Source: Methylophaga sp. | Lineage (GTDB): Bacteria; Pseudomonadota; Gammaproteobacteria; Nitrosococcales; Methylophagaceae | Direction: 5' to 3' | Assembly (NCBI GenBank): GCA_002733505.1 | Contig: NVVW01000009.1 | Span: 23,369-87,368, forward strand | DNA length: 64,000 bases | Shown: in pieces, positions 1 through 7,662 of the stretch | How positions within the stretch are numbered: position 1 is the stretch's first letter | Layout: every line of letters begins with the position of its first letter | Notes under the pieces: model-generated | The model's input: the letters and a program-made list of their open reading frames with translations, nothing else | Databases searched by the model: none | What the model was told of the DNA's origin: nothing | Position numbers and translations under genes: made by a program

Positions 1-261
1 TTCAAGATCTTGGCGTGCGGCATGAAAAACGATGGTTATCTCAGGATTATAGATAATATCCAAAAGCGGGTCTAAATTACTGATTGCTAACGGGTCGATG
101 CAAGCAATATGATCATCGTTGGCAACTTGAATCAAACACAGTTGCGGATAATAGGTTTTTTCACGCAAAAACTCGGTATCAACCGTTATCCACGCGCTAT
201 TCGCTATTTGTTGGCAGAATTGGGCAAGTTCTGCCTCGCTATCTATGTACTGAACGGTCAT
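1..261 (-). CDS. rnd: Ribonuclease D, N-terminal part (cut by window edge)
   Basis: The minus-strand frame is open from an ATG at 261 to the window edge, giving the first 87 residues. RNase D is a DEDD-family 3'-5' exoribonuclease that trims tRNA precursors and other stable RNA in the cytoplasm. The visible part carries the family exo I motif, DTEFLREKTYYP at residues 28-39, where D28 and E30 would bind metal, followed by the LCLIQVA strand typical of RNase D. The segment FHAARQDLE at the edge is the start of the exo II region. No strong Shine-Dalgarno precedes the ATG. The gene points away from the hydrolase gene that follows and is single in what can be seen. The family assignment rests on these two motifs. 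Confidence 0.85.
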   Translation of the reverse strand, partial: MTVQYIDSEAELAQFCQQIANSAWITVDTEFLREKTYYPQLCLIQVANDDHIACIDPLAISNLDPLLDIIYNPEITIVFHAARQDLE

Positions 262-305
262 ATAGTAAAGTCGTTATGATAATTAATTGCTTAGTATAAC
301 GATTT

Positions 306-1196
306 TTAAGGCGATTCGATTAACTTTGCCATATTTATGATGTCTGTAATGGCATCAACAATAATTTGCGGTTGCTCATGTGGAATATCGTGGCCACTTT
401 GGTTGGCAAAGATATGCTGGCTGTAAGGTGATAATCGAGTTAAATCTTGCTGTAATTCAATCCAGATTTTTTCACGCCGGCGTAGTTTTTCATTGCCAGA
501 CCATTCCGGCATGCCTCGGCTAATGACAATTAAAGGCACGGTCGGAATACTGCCATTAAGTTGTACTTGCCGTGAACTTTGGTATAAGCCAGCAATTTCT
601 TGGCCAGCTGCGCGATAAGCATGATCACGAAGAATCTGATGTTTACCATCTGGCGTTGGAGATTTTTTGGCGGATTGCGTGACGATAATATTGCGTCGAC
701 CTTTATAAGGTGCGGGCAATTTTATGTTTAGACGGTCATATTGCAATTCATGTGAGGCATCAATTAATATCATTCCAGCTACACGATCGGGATAAAAATT
801 AGCAAATAACCTTAAATTAAAACCGCCAAAGGAATGACCAACCAGAACATAGGGGGGCGGAACTTGTGCTTGCTGAAGTAATTGGCCTAATTCGTAAGCA
901 ATACGCCGGCTATTGCGTGGTCTTGGGCCATAATCACTCCAGCCGTATCCCGCACGATCGTAAATACAGGTGTGCGTTATTTGGGCAGATTGTTCGAACA
1001 ATGACTGCCAATCTGATGAGTCCTCACCTAAGCCTACATCCATAATAACGGTAGGCTTACCTTCGCCTAGACAATTTATATGTAAGCTGTAACCGCCAAT
1101 ATCATAACGTTCACCCGGAAGAGGAGGCAGATCCTGTGCAACGGCAACAGCATGAAATCCATAGAATAAAGATAAAAAGTATAAACTTAAACGCAT
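306..1196 (-). CDS. Secreted alpha/beta hydrolase
   Basis: 296 residues with an N-terminal hydrophobic signal segment (residues 1-20, likely cleaved after AVA). The alpha/beta-hydrolase nucleophile elbow is GHSFGG at 120-125 with Ser122; Asp146 (LIDAS) and His269 (SGHD) are the probable rest of the triad. The oxyanion region is MDVGLG around 52-57. The substrate cannot be told from sequence: esterase, lipase-like and haloperoxidase-like members share this pattern. A GGAGG lies 8 bases before the ATG and supports the start. It is followed by a 70-base gap from the glutaredoxin-like gene on the same strand, so it may be co-transcribed with moaB. A periplasmic location is inferred from the signal peptide. 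Confidence 0.75.
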   Translation of the reverse strand: MRLSLYFLSLFYGFHAVAVAQDLPPLPGERYDIGGYSLHINCLGEGKPTVIMDVGLGEDSSDWQSLFEQSAQITHTCIYDRAGYGWSDYGPRPRNSRRIAYELGQLLQQAQVPPPYVLVGHSFGGFNLRLFANFYPDRVAGMILIDASHELQYDRLNIKLPAPYKGRRNIIVTQSAKKSPTPDGKHQILRDHAYRAAGQEIAGLYQSSRQVQLNGSIPTVPLIVISRGMPEWSGNEKLRRREKIWIELQQDLTRLSPYSQHIFANQSGHDIPHEQPQIIVDAITDIINMAKLIESP

Positions 1197-1266
1197 AAAC
1201 TGCGCCTCCCATTTTTATGAGAAACCTTATTTAGTCGGACGTTTTATTGCAACAAAAGTTTCATTT

Positions 1267-1497
1267 CTATATTAGCTGATTAATTTTACGCTCGATCTCT
1301 TTTAGTTCAAATGGCCAATTAAGCTCACTGTTATCGGCAAATTTTAATACCGGAATGCTGGTTCCGTAGTGAGCAACAAGGTCATCATCGTCACCTATTT
1401 CAATACTAACTATTTGGGCATCTATAGCATTTAATATGGCCTCTGCCTGTTCACATAAATGACATCCTACAGTGGTAAATAAGGTGATAACAGTCAT
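1267..1497 (-). CDS. Glutaredoxin-like thiol protein (DUF836 type)
   Basis: 76 residues with a thioredoxin fold. A dithiol CxxC (Cys12-His-Leu-Cys15, in VGCHLCEQA) follows the first beta strand, and SIPVLKF carries the cis-proline loop near residue 48. These short glutaredoxin-like proteins act in cytoplasmic disulfide exchange, but their partners are usually unknown. Its start codon overlaps the moaB stop by 4 bases (ATGA), so the two are translated as a coupled pair. No function in molybdenum cofactor synthesis is implied by the pairing alone. Confidence 0.8.
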   Translation of the reverse strand: MTVITLFTTVGCHLCEQAEAILNAIDAQIVSIEIGDDDDLVAHYGTSIPVLKFADNSELNWPFELKEIERKINQLI

Positions 1498-2009
1498 TTT
1501 TCTAAAAGTCGCGGCATCAGTTCAACAAAATTACAGGGACGATGGCGAATATCTAACTGATCTTTGAGAATATCATCCCATGCTGTTTTGCATGCGCCTG
1601 ATGAGCCTGGCAAACAAAAAACAAAGGTACCATTAGCTACGCCGCCTATTGCACGAGATTGAATGGTTGATGTGCGAATATCCTGATAGGAGATCTGTCG
1701 AAATAACTCGCCAAAACCAGTGATTTCTTTATCTAATAAAACAGTTACAGCTTCGGGTGTGCCATCGCGCCCAGTTAAACCTGTGCCGCCTGTTGTGATA
1801 ATTGCTTGTACATCCGGGGCGGCGATCCATTGTGATATGATCGCACGAATTTGATACATATCATCACGCACAATTTGCTGATCGGCAACTAGGTGATTTT
1901 CAGCTAAAACGCGTTTGCGAAGAACTTTTCCAGAAGTATCGGTTTCTAAGGTGCGTGTATCTGAAATAGTAAGTAGGGCAATATGAACCGGAATAAAGCT
2001 TTGTTCCAT
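1494..2009 (-). CDS. moaB: Molybdenum cofactor biosynthesis protein MoaB
   Basis: MoaB/MogA-fold protein for molybdopterin metabolism. The sequence follows E. coli MoaB closely, with FIPVHIALLTISDTR at the N-terminus, DTSGK, ITTGGTGLTGRDGTPEA (the MPT-binding loop, near residue 80), SRAIGGVANGTFVFCLPGS and the C-terminal RPCNF. The frame is open to an ATG at 2049-2051, but the internal ATG at 2009 gives 171 residues, matches the family N-terminus and leaves room for a promoter before the divergent lipoprotein gene, so it is preferred. Neither start has a clear Shine-Dalgarno. It overlaps the downstream glutaredoxin-like gene by 4 bases. Confidence 0.85.
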   Translation of the reverse strand: MEQSFIPVHIALLTISDTRTLETDTSGKVLRKRVLAENHLVADQQIVRDDMYQIRAIISQWIAAPDVQAIITTGGTGLTGRDGTPEAVTVLLDKEITGFGELFRQISYQDIRTSTIQSRAIGGVANGTFVFCLPGSSGACKTAWDDILKDQLDIRHRPCNFVELMPRLLEK

Positions 2010-2076
2010 GAGGTAGATCTCGGTAATGGTGTTAAAGACCAGTATAATCATTTAGATCTTAAATAGGAGTTTTAAA

Positions 2077-2769
2077 ATGAAAAAATTAGTAATCGTTGCC
2101 ACTATGGCTACTTTCATCACGGCATGTACAACGATGGATGATCCCAATCGACAAGCTAAAATAGGTGCGGCCGTGGGGGCTGCGGCTGGTGCAGTAGTGG
2201 GTTATGTAGTTGAAGGAGATGCAGGCGGTGCGGCAGTAGGCGCGGTAGTAGGTGCAGCAGCAGGTGGCGGTATTGGTTATTATATGGATAATCAGCAAAA
2301 AGAAATGGAGGCGGCATTGGCGGAAGAGCAGGCACGTCATGATTTAGAAATAAAGCGTTTAGAAGATGAAACCTTAAAAATTGAGGTATCGAGTGAAATC
2401 TCATTTGATTTCGGAAAATCATCATTGAAACAGGCTTTTATGCCAACGCTTCAAAAAGTATCAGAAATTCTAGTGCGTTACCCACGAACAGTGATTCATG
2501 TAGTAGGTCATACCGACAGCGTCGGCTCAGAGAGTTATAATATGGATCTTTCGCGTCATCGCGCTCAATCTGTGATCAATTATTTTGTATTGCAAGGTAT
2601 TTCACAAAGTCGATTAGTGACAGTGGGACGGGGCGAGATAGAACCAAGAGCCAGCAACGATACAGAAGCTGGTCGTCAACTAAATCGTCGAGTAGAAATA
2701 TATGTCAAACCCGTCATCGAAGGACAAGAATCACAAGCATACGAGACGCCGCAAGGCAGCCAAATCTGA
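2077..2769 (+). CDS. OmpA-family lipoprotein (YiaD-like)
   Basis: 230 residues. A lipoprotein signal ends in FITAC, with Cys17 as the predicted lipidation site. Residues 27-70 are a glycine-zipper stretch (GAAVGAAAGAVVG and repeats), which usually spans or packs against a membrane. A short charged helix follows, then a C-terminal OmpA peptidoglycan-binding domain (about 105-215) with ISFDFGKSSL, GHTDSVGSESYN and LSRHRAQSV; Asp and Arg in these motifs bind diaminopimelate. The likely role is anchoring the outer membrane to peptidoglycan. The last 68 bases also encode the start of rlmB in another frame. The start has a good AGGAG site. Confidence 0.85.
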   Translation: MKKLVIVATMATFITACTTMDDPNRQAKIGAAVGAAAGAVVGYVVEGDAGGAAVGAVVGAAAGGGIGYYMDNQQKEMEAALAEEQARHDLEIKRLEDETLKIEVSSEISFDFGKSSLKQAFMPTLQKVSEILVRYPRTVIHVVGHTDSVGSESYNMDLSRHRAQSVINYFVLQGISQSRLVTVGRGEIEPRASNDTEAGRQLNRRVEIYVKPVIEGQESQAYETPQGSQI

Positions 2770-3523
2770 TTCGGTTCCCCCGCAAAATGATTTGATTTTT
2801 GGACTGCACGCGATACAGGCAGCACTCGATGTGCCTGTATCGCGGATCAAAGAAATTTGGCTGGCAGATGAGCGCCAAGATGCGCGTATTGATGCCATTA
2901 TAGAAGGTGCAAAAAAACACGATATAGAAATACAGAAAGTTGCACGAGAACAACTTGATGAAATGCTACCCGATGTGCAACACCAAGGTGGCATAGCCAA
3001 ATGTCGACCGCTTAAAGTATTAGATGAAACAGATCTAGTTAAATTATTAGAAAGCTTAGAGGAGCCTCCATTTCTATTAATTCTTGATGGTGTACAAGAT
3101 CCACATAATCTAGGTGCATGTATACGCACAGCCGAAGCCGCTGGCGCACATGCAGTTATCGCGCCTAAGGATCGTGCTTCAAGTTTGACGCATACCGCAT
3201 TAAAAGTGTCTAGTGGTGCAGCCGAACGATTACCTTTTATTCAAATTACTAATTTAGCTCGGGTATTACGTGAACTGCAACATCATGGTATATGGCTAGT
3301 GGGTACATCAGCTGATAGTGAAACTACGATTTTTGAAGCAGATTTAAAAGGGCCACTAGCAATCGTATTAGGTGCGGAAGGCCGCGGTATTCGTCGTTTA
3401 ACGCGTGAGAACTGCGATCAAACAGTTTATATCCCAATGAAGGGGGCAGCTGAAAGTTTAAATGTTTCAGTAGCGGCAGGCGTGTGTTTGTTTGAAGCCG
3501 GTAGACAACGCTTACTGAGCTAA
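2702..3523 (+). CDS. rlmB: 23S rRNA (guanosine-2'-O-)-methyltransferase RlmB
   Basis: SPOUT-class methyltransferase that methylates G2251 of 23S rRNA (E. coli numbering) from S-adenosylmethionine. The N-terminal substrate-binding domain begins at LIFGLHAIQAALD (about residue 31). The knotted catalytic domain has LDGVQDPHNLGACIRTAEA (from about 128), VLGAEGRGIRRLTRENC (from about 222) and SLNVSVAAG (near 255). It is longer than E. coli RlmB because of about 28 basic residues at the N-terminus. The ATG at 2702 lies inside the preceding lipoprotein gene and has only a weak ribosome site; no later ATG in frame precedes the conserved domain. It sits upstream of rpsF, as in Pseudomonas. Confidence 0.92.
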   Translation: MSNPSSKDKNHKHTRRRKAAKSDSVPPQNDLIFGLHAIQAALDVPVSRIKEIWLADERQDARIDAIIEGAKKHDIEIQKVAREQLDEMLPDVQHQGGIAKCRPLKVLDETDLVKLLESLEEPPFLLILDGVQDPHNLGACIRTAEAAGAHAVIAPKDRASSLTHTALKVSSGAAERLPFIQITNLARVLRELQHHGIWLVGTSADSETTIFEADLKGPLAIVLGAEGRGIRRLTRENCDQTVYIPMKGAAESLNVSVAAGVCLFEAGRQRLLS

Positions 3524-3600
3524 AGCAGGTTAAGTGCTGCTCTAAGCTTAGCAGGTTGGACACTGTGCAGTAATACCCAATTTATAAACGTTAAGAAATA

Positions 3601-3629
3601 TTGTTGATCAGTAGATATTGGAGTATAAT
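3601..3629 (+). promoter_or_regulatory. Sigma-70 promoter of rpsF operon
   Basis: TTGTTG at 3601-3606 and a perfect TATAAT at 3624-3629 are separated by 17 bases. Transcription would start near 3636, giving a leader of about 75 bases before rpsF. It lies in the only sizeable gap between rlmB and rpsF. Seen by eye only. Confidence 0.6.
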
Positions 3630-3635
3630 AATTAG

Positions 3636-3710
3636 TTACCCGAAAGATGGGTAAACTCCTTGCCTTGTTAATTAGATTAAATAGGGCTGTATAAACCGTG
3701 AGGAGCTCTA
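3636..3710 (+). promoter_or_regulatory. rpsF leader: candidate S6:S18 autoregulatory RNA
   Basis: A 5' hairpin pairs TTACCC (3636-3641) with GGGTAA (3649-3654). Next, CTCCT (3656-3660) is complementary to AGGAG (3701-3705), which is the Shine-Dalgarno of rpsF (ATG at 3711), so the site can be sequestered. A CCG (3696-3698) stands just before the pairing strand. In many bacteria a leader with an unpaired CCG next to a stem mimics the 16S rRNA site of the S6:S18 pair and represses rpsF-rpsR. The pairing is seen in the sequence; assignment to that family is inference. Confidence 0.45.
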
Positions 3711-4067
3711 ATGAGACATTACGAAATTGTGTTTCTGGTCCACCCTGACCAGAGCGAGCAAGTGCCTGCTATGATTGAAAAATATACGCAGATCATCACT
3801 AGCGATGGGGGTGCTGTGCATCGCCAAGAAGATTGGGGTCGCCGTCAATTGGCTTACCCAATCAATAAAGTTCATAAAGCCCATTACATTTTAATGAATG
3901 TTGAGTGTGGTGTTGCGCAATTGGATGAAATTACTACCGCTTTCCGTTTTAACGACGCTGTTCTTCGAAATCTTGTTACATCAGTTGATGAGGCTGTTAC
4001 TGAGCCATCACCGATGATGCAAAAAGACGACGATGACAAACCACGTCGTAGAGAACGATCTGACTAA
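3711..4067 (+). CDS. rpsF: Ribosomal protein S6
   Basis: 118 residues, near the usual length. S6 binds 16S rRNA in the 30S platform as a pair with S18. The N-terminal [18 protein letters not shown], the GRRQLAYPI strand and HYILMNVE are characteristic. The C-terminus after residue 100 is an acidic and basic low-complexity tail ([14 protein letters not shown]), common in gammaproteobacterial S6. A strong AGGAG lies 5 bases before the ATG. First gene of rpsF-rpsR-DUF2232-rplI, 21 bases before rpsR. Confidence 0.97.
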   Translation: MRHYEIVFLVHPDQSEQVPAMIEKYTQIITSDGGAVHRQEDWGRRQLAYPINKVHKAHYILMNVECGVAQLDEITTAFRFNDAVLRNLVTSVDEAVTEPSPMMQKDDDDKPRRRERSD

Positions 4068-4088
4068 CACTAATTAAGGAGCATAAAA

Positions 4089-4316
4089 ATGGCACGTTTT
4101 TTTAGACGTAGACGGTTTTGTCGTTTCACCGCTGAAGGTGTTAAGCAAATCGATTATAAAGATGTAAACTTGTTAAAGAATTACATTACAGAAACAGGAA
4201 AGATTGTTCCTAGCCGTATTACCGGTACTAAAGCGCGTTACCAACGTCAGCTTTCTACTTGTATAAAACGCGCGCGTTTCTTGGCGTTGATCCCTTATTG
4301 CGATATGCATAAATAA
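4089..4316 (+). CDS. rpsR: Ribosomal protein S18
   Basis: 75 residues, full length for the family. S18 partners S6 on the 30S platform. The [14 protein letters not shown] start, [32 protein letters not shown] core and basic C-terminus identify it. The AAGGAG site precedes the ATG. Cotranscribed with rpsF. A 104-base imperfect palindrome starts at the stop codon and separates it from the next gene. Confidence 0.97.
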   Translation: MARFFRRRRFCRFTAEGVKQIDYKDVNLLKNYITETGKIVPSRITGTKARYQRQLSTCIKRARFLALIPYCDMHK

Positions 4317-4417
4317 GACCTATGCACGATCACTTGCAGGATTTAGGTAGTAAACTGCGCTTTTTCGACTATTTTTGCCTTGTCCTGACGAAAAATACTT
4401 ATCGTGCAAAGGTCTTA
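4314..4417 (+). repeat. Imperfect palindrome after rpsR
   Basis: Outer arms TAAGACCT (4314-4321) and AGGTCTTA (4410-4417) pair, then GCACGAT (4324-4330) with ATCGTGC (4401-4407), and inside TTTTTCG (4361-4367) with CGAAAAA (4389-4395). The segment GCCTTGTCCTGAC (4377-4389) is also present in the 21702-21886 element. It may be a relic of that repeat family or an attenuator between the ribosomal genes; no terminal T-run is present. Confidence 0.5.
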
Positions 4418-4464
4418 AGTAAGGGATAGATTAAAATATTTAAAATAATTAGAAGGTAGAAAGT

Positions 4465-5382
4465 ATGCTGCGAACAATTGCAGTGTTTTCAATGAAAGGC
4501 AGTGTATATGCCGCAGGCATCATTGCGATATTTTCATTGGTCGCATTGGTGTTGCCACCTTTTAATTATATTGCAAGTGGAATTGTCGCGCTCTATACCT
4601 TGCGTATGGGGCCGAAAGAGGGAATAAAAGTTATCGGTCTTACGACGGTGATGGTGACATTAGTCACCCTGCTGTTTGCGGACAAGAGTTTTATTTCAGT
4701 TGTATTTTTGTTATCAAGCTGGTTGCCTATAATGGTAGCAAGTTTGGTGTTGGGATATACCCGATCGCTGGCTATGAGCATATTAGTAGCAGGTGGGATG
4801 GGGATTTTGTTTGTTGTGGGGTTGTATCTATTTATACCCGATCCTGCATTATGGTGGCAGCAGTTAATGGCGCCCTTTTGGGATGTAATCAGCCAGCAAG
4901 CTGGTTGGAATTTAAGCCCAGGAGAAACGCAGGAAATGGTGGCGGTGTTATCAATAATGATGACAGGGCTAGTAGCGGCCAGCTTAACTATTAATATAGT
5001 AGTGGGTTTGTTAATAGGCCGAGCGTTACAAGCAAAATTATATAACCCGGGTGGTTTTGCAGATGAGTTTCAGCAACTCAGCTTAGGCAAGCCCGCAGCA
5101 GTGTTAACAATCGTCTTGATGGCGATTACCATCTTGCCATTGGGCAATGAGTTAGCATTATTGCGAGAGTGTTTGCTGGTTGTGTTAGCTGTATTTGCTT
5201 TGCAAGGTTTGTCAGTAGTTCACGCTATTGTCAAAAACCAACAAAAATCAACATTCTGGTTAGTGGCTATTTATGTGCTGCTAATTACAATTCTACCGCA
5301 GATGGTAGTCATACTTGCGATGATAGGTATTTTAGAACAATGGTTTAATTTTCGACATCGTTCTTCGAATGATGCGAGTTAA
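4465..5382 (+). CDS. DUF2232 membrane protein
   Basis: 305 residues, almost entirely hydrophobic with about eight predicted membrane segments (for example IIAIFSLVALVLPPF near residue 20, and a C-terminal VLLITILPQMVVILAMIG). Gammaproteobacterial DUF2232 proteins sit at this exact place, between rpsR and rplI; their function is not established. The fold resembles small integral membrane transport-type proteins, but no binding residues can be named. The start follows GAAGGTAGAAAGT. Expression would depend on read-through of the palindrome that ends at 4417. Confidence 0.75.
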   Translation: MLRTIAVFSMKGSVYAAGIIAIFSLVALVLPPFNYIASGIVALYTLRMGPKEGIKVIGLTTVMVTLVTLLFADKSFISVVFLLSSWLPIMVASLVLGYTRSLAMSILVAGGMGILFVVGLYLFIPDPALWWQQLMAPFWDVISQQAGWNLSPGETQEMVAVLSIMMTGLVAASLTINIVVGLLIGRALQAKLYNPGGFADEFQQLSLGKPAAVLTIVLMAITILPLGNELALLRECLLVVLAVFALQGLSVVHAIVKNQQKSTFWLVAIYVLLITILPQMVVILAMIGILEQWFNFRHRSSNDAS

Positions 5383-5416
5383 CAGCAGTCAATAAACTGC
5401 GAATGAGGATAGAACG

Positions 5417-5968
5417 ATGCAAGTTATTTTGCTAGAGAAAGTTCAAAGACTTGGAAACTTAGGTGATGAAGTAGCCGTTAAATCGGGCTTCGGGCGTAAC
5501 TTCTTAGTACCAACAGGTAAAGCGTTACCTGCTAACAACCGTAACCGTGAAATCTTTGAAGCACGTCGTGCTGATTTAGAAGCCGCGGCAGCTAAATTGC
5601 AAGCGGAAGCTGAGCAACGCAAGGTTAAACTTGTGGCTGCGGGCGATGTTAACATCAAAGCCAATGCCGGTATTGAAGGCAAGCTGTTTGGTTCAGTAGG
5701 CGCAGCAGATATTGCTGAGCAATTGAATGCAGCAGGCGCAGAGATTGAGCGCAATGAAGTGCGCCTGCCGGCCGGTCCATTACGTCATACTGGTGAATTT
5801 GATATTGATATTCAATTACACTCCGATGTGGTTGTGACGGTTAAAGTGAACATCATTTCTGAAGCGCAATTGTTAGCACAAGCTGAAGCTGAATTAGCTG
5901 ACGCTGCAAAAGCAAAAGCGTTAGAAGAAGCTGAAGAAATCGCCAAAGCGCAAGAAGACGAAGCTTAG
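5417..5968 (+). CDS. rplI: Ribosomal protein L9
   Basis: 183 residues against about 148 in E. coli. The N-terminal rRNA-binding domain is intact (MQVILLEKVQRLGNLGDEV, KSGFGRNFLVPTGKA), followed by the long connecting helix (about 45-75) and the C-terminal domain ending near residue 150. The extra 35 residues are an Ala/Glu-rich low-complexity tail (AEAELADAAKAKALEEAEE). L9 bridges from the base of the L1 stalk on the 50S subunit and influences reading-frame fidelity. AGGATAG precedes the start. A hairpin without a T-run follows at 5981-6005. Confidence 0.95.
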   Translation: MQVILLEKVQRLGNLGDEVAVKSGFGRNFLVPTGKALPANNRNREIFEARRADLEAAAAKLQAEAEQRKVKLVAAGDVNIKANAGIEGKLFGSVGAADIAEQLNAAGAEIERNEVRLPAGPLRHTGEFDIDIQLHSDVVVTVKVNIISEAQLLAQAEAELADAAKAKALEEAEEIAKAQEDEA

Positions 5969-5980
5969 TAAAAAATGTTT

Positions 5981-6005
5981 GGAGCTGTATTTTAGGTACA
6001 GCTCC
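5981..6005 (+). terminator. Hairpin after rplI, possible terminator
   Basis: GGAGCTGTA (5981-5989) pairs perfectly with TACAGCTCC (5997-6005) around a 7-base loop. The stem is GC-rich enough to stop polymerase, but the following bases ATCAATTTAA are not a proper T-run, so intrinsic termination would be weak. Confidence 0.45.
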
Positions 6006-6087
6006 ATCAATTTAAGTGGTAGTTGGATGAGTATGTCGAGCTGAAACCTAGTTATTTGACTTGGTGTATACTTAAAATTACTTACCT

Positions 6088-6188
6088 ATTGTCATTCCCG
6101 CATGTTTTTAGTGGGAATCTTATGCTGTGTAAACATAGATTCCGGCTAAAAGCTACCGAAACGTAGTAACCGCAGGATCAATGACGGT
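6088..6188 (+). repeat. GTCATTCC-type intergenic palindromic repeat, copy 1
   Basis: The segment begins GTCATTCCCGCATG, contains GTGGGAATCT and AGATTCCGGCTAAAAG, and ends GGATCAATGACGGTA, so its ends are inverted copies of each other (GTCATT/AATGAC). A second copy lies in the opposite orientation at 59584-59682, sharing AACCGCAGGATCAATGAC and the AGATTCCGGCTAAAAG core. Such GTCATTCCCG...CGGGAATGAC repeats are widespread in bacterial intergenic DNA. It lies directly upstream of dnaB. Mobility is inferred only from the copies. Confidence 0.65.
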
Positions 6189-6217
6189 ATTTCTTGTCAA
6201 AAACGTTAAGGTGATCT

Positions 6218-7660
6218 GTGGAAGATATAAGTTACCCTGAATCCTATACGGATCCTGCCACCGAGGCACTTAAAGTCCCCCCTCATTCTGTTGAAGCCGA
6301 GCAATCTGTGCTGGGCGGTCTTCTACTAGATAATAATAGCTGGGATAAAATCGCTGATCTATTAGTTGAATCAGATTTTTATCGCCATGATCATCGTTTG
6401 ATCTTTCGCGCAATTTCCGAGTTATTTGAAAAATCCGAACCGGTTGATATGATCACGCTTGCCGAGTGGCATGATAGTCGTGGTGAACTAGAAGAAGTCG
6501 GTGAGCTTGCTTATCTTGGCATGCTAGCTAGAAATACCCCTACCGCCGCAAATATCGTTGCTTATGCAACAATTGTTCGAGAACGTTCCGTTTTACGTCA
6601 ACTCATTGCAGTGGGTACCGAGATATCAAATGTAGCGTTTAATCCTGAGGGATTAAATAGTGACGATATGTTGGATAAGGCGGAACAAAAGGTACTTGCC
6701 ATTGCCGAACAAAGTGTTAATCGAGGTGGTGGCTTCGTTCAAGTTAAAGAAGTGTTAAGTAAAGTTGTTGATCGCATTGATACTTTATTTGAGCAAGACA
6801 GTCCGATCACAGGCTTGTCTTCTGGCTTCACTGATTTTGATCTGCAAACGGCAGGTTTACAGCCTGCAGACTTAGTGATTGTAGCGGGAAGGCCGTCAAT
6901 GGGTAAAACGACGTTTGCGATGAATTTGGCTGAACATGCTGCGATTAAAAGCAAAAAGCCCGTCGCGGTATTTAGCATGGAAATGCCTGCGGATTCATTA
7001 GCAATGCGTATGCTGTCATCACTAGGTCAAATTGATCAACATCGCTTACGCACGGGGAAATTAAATGATGATGATTGGCCGCGTTTAACTTCGGCGATTG
7101 CCTTATTAAATGAAGCGCCTTTATTTATTGATGATACACCTGCATTAACGGTAACAGAGCTACGCGCCCGAGCCCGTAGATTAAAGCGTGATAAAGGTTT
7201 AAGTTTGATTGTGATCGATTATATTCAACTTATGCAAGGCAGTGGTAAGGCTAATGAAAACCGCACCACTGAAGTCTCGGAAATTTCACGCGGCCTTAAA
7301 GCATTAGCCAAAGAACTGAATGTCCCCGTGGTGGCGTTATCACAGTTAAATCGAAGCTTAGAGCAGCGCCCGAATAAACGACCTATTATGTCAGATTTAC
7401 GTGAATCAGGTGCGATTGAGCAGGATGCGGATTTGATTGTATTCATCTATCGAGATGAAGTTTATAATGAGGACTCACCCGAAAAAGGCAAGGCTGAAAT
7501 CCATATTGCCAAACAGCGTAATGGCCCAATTGGTAAGGTTAATTTAACATTCCAAGGAAAATATACCCGCTTCGAGAACTTTGCTTACAATAATTATGAT
7601 GATTATGATACGGGTGTAGGATACGATAATAATGCTCAAGCGGGCTTTGACGGAGAGTAG
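6218..7660 (+). CDS. dnaB: Replicative DNA helicase DnaB
   Basis: 480 residues, normal length. The hexameric helicase unwinds DNA at the fork and recruits primase. The N-terminal domain starts near PPHSVEAEQSVLGGLLLDN. The RecA-type domain carries Walker A GRPSMGKTTF (about residues 224-233), EMP after it, the LIVIDYIQLMQG Walker B and DLRESGAIEQDAD (DnaB motif 4). The start is a GTG at 6218 preceded by AAGGTG at 6208-6213. Since dciA rather than dnaC is present in the window, DciA is the likely loader. Only 2 bases separate it from alr. The C-terminus ends in a Tyr/Asp/Asn-rich tail. Confidence 0.97.
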   Translation: MEDISYPESYTDPATEALKVPPHSVEAEQSVLGGLLLDNNSWDKIADLLVESDFYRHDHRLIFRAISELFEKSEPVDMITLAEWHDSRGELEEVGELAYLGMLARNTPTAANIVAYATIVRERSVLRQLIAVGTEISNVAFNPEGLNSDDMLDKAEQKVLAIAEQSVNRGGGFVQVKEVLSKVVDRIDTLFEQDSPITGLSSGFTDFDLQTAGLQPADLVIVAGRPSMGKTTFAMNLAEHAAIKSKKPVAVFSMEMPADSLAMRMLSSLGQIDQHRLRTGKLNDDDWPRLTSAIALLNEAPLFIDDTPALTVTELRARARRLKRDKGLSLIVIDYIQLMQGSGKANENRTTEVSEISRGLKALAKELNVPVVALSQLNRSLEQRPNKRPIMSDLRESGAIEQDADLIVFIYRDEVYNEDSPEKGKAEIHIAKQRNGPIGKVNLTFQGKYTRFENFAYNNYDDYDTGVGYDNNAQAGFDGE

Positions 7661-7662
7661 CC

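Noticed and set aside
84..299. 71-codon plus-strand frame at the left edge
   Set aside because: It is antisense to the RNase D coding sequence, which shows clear family motifs.
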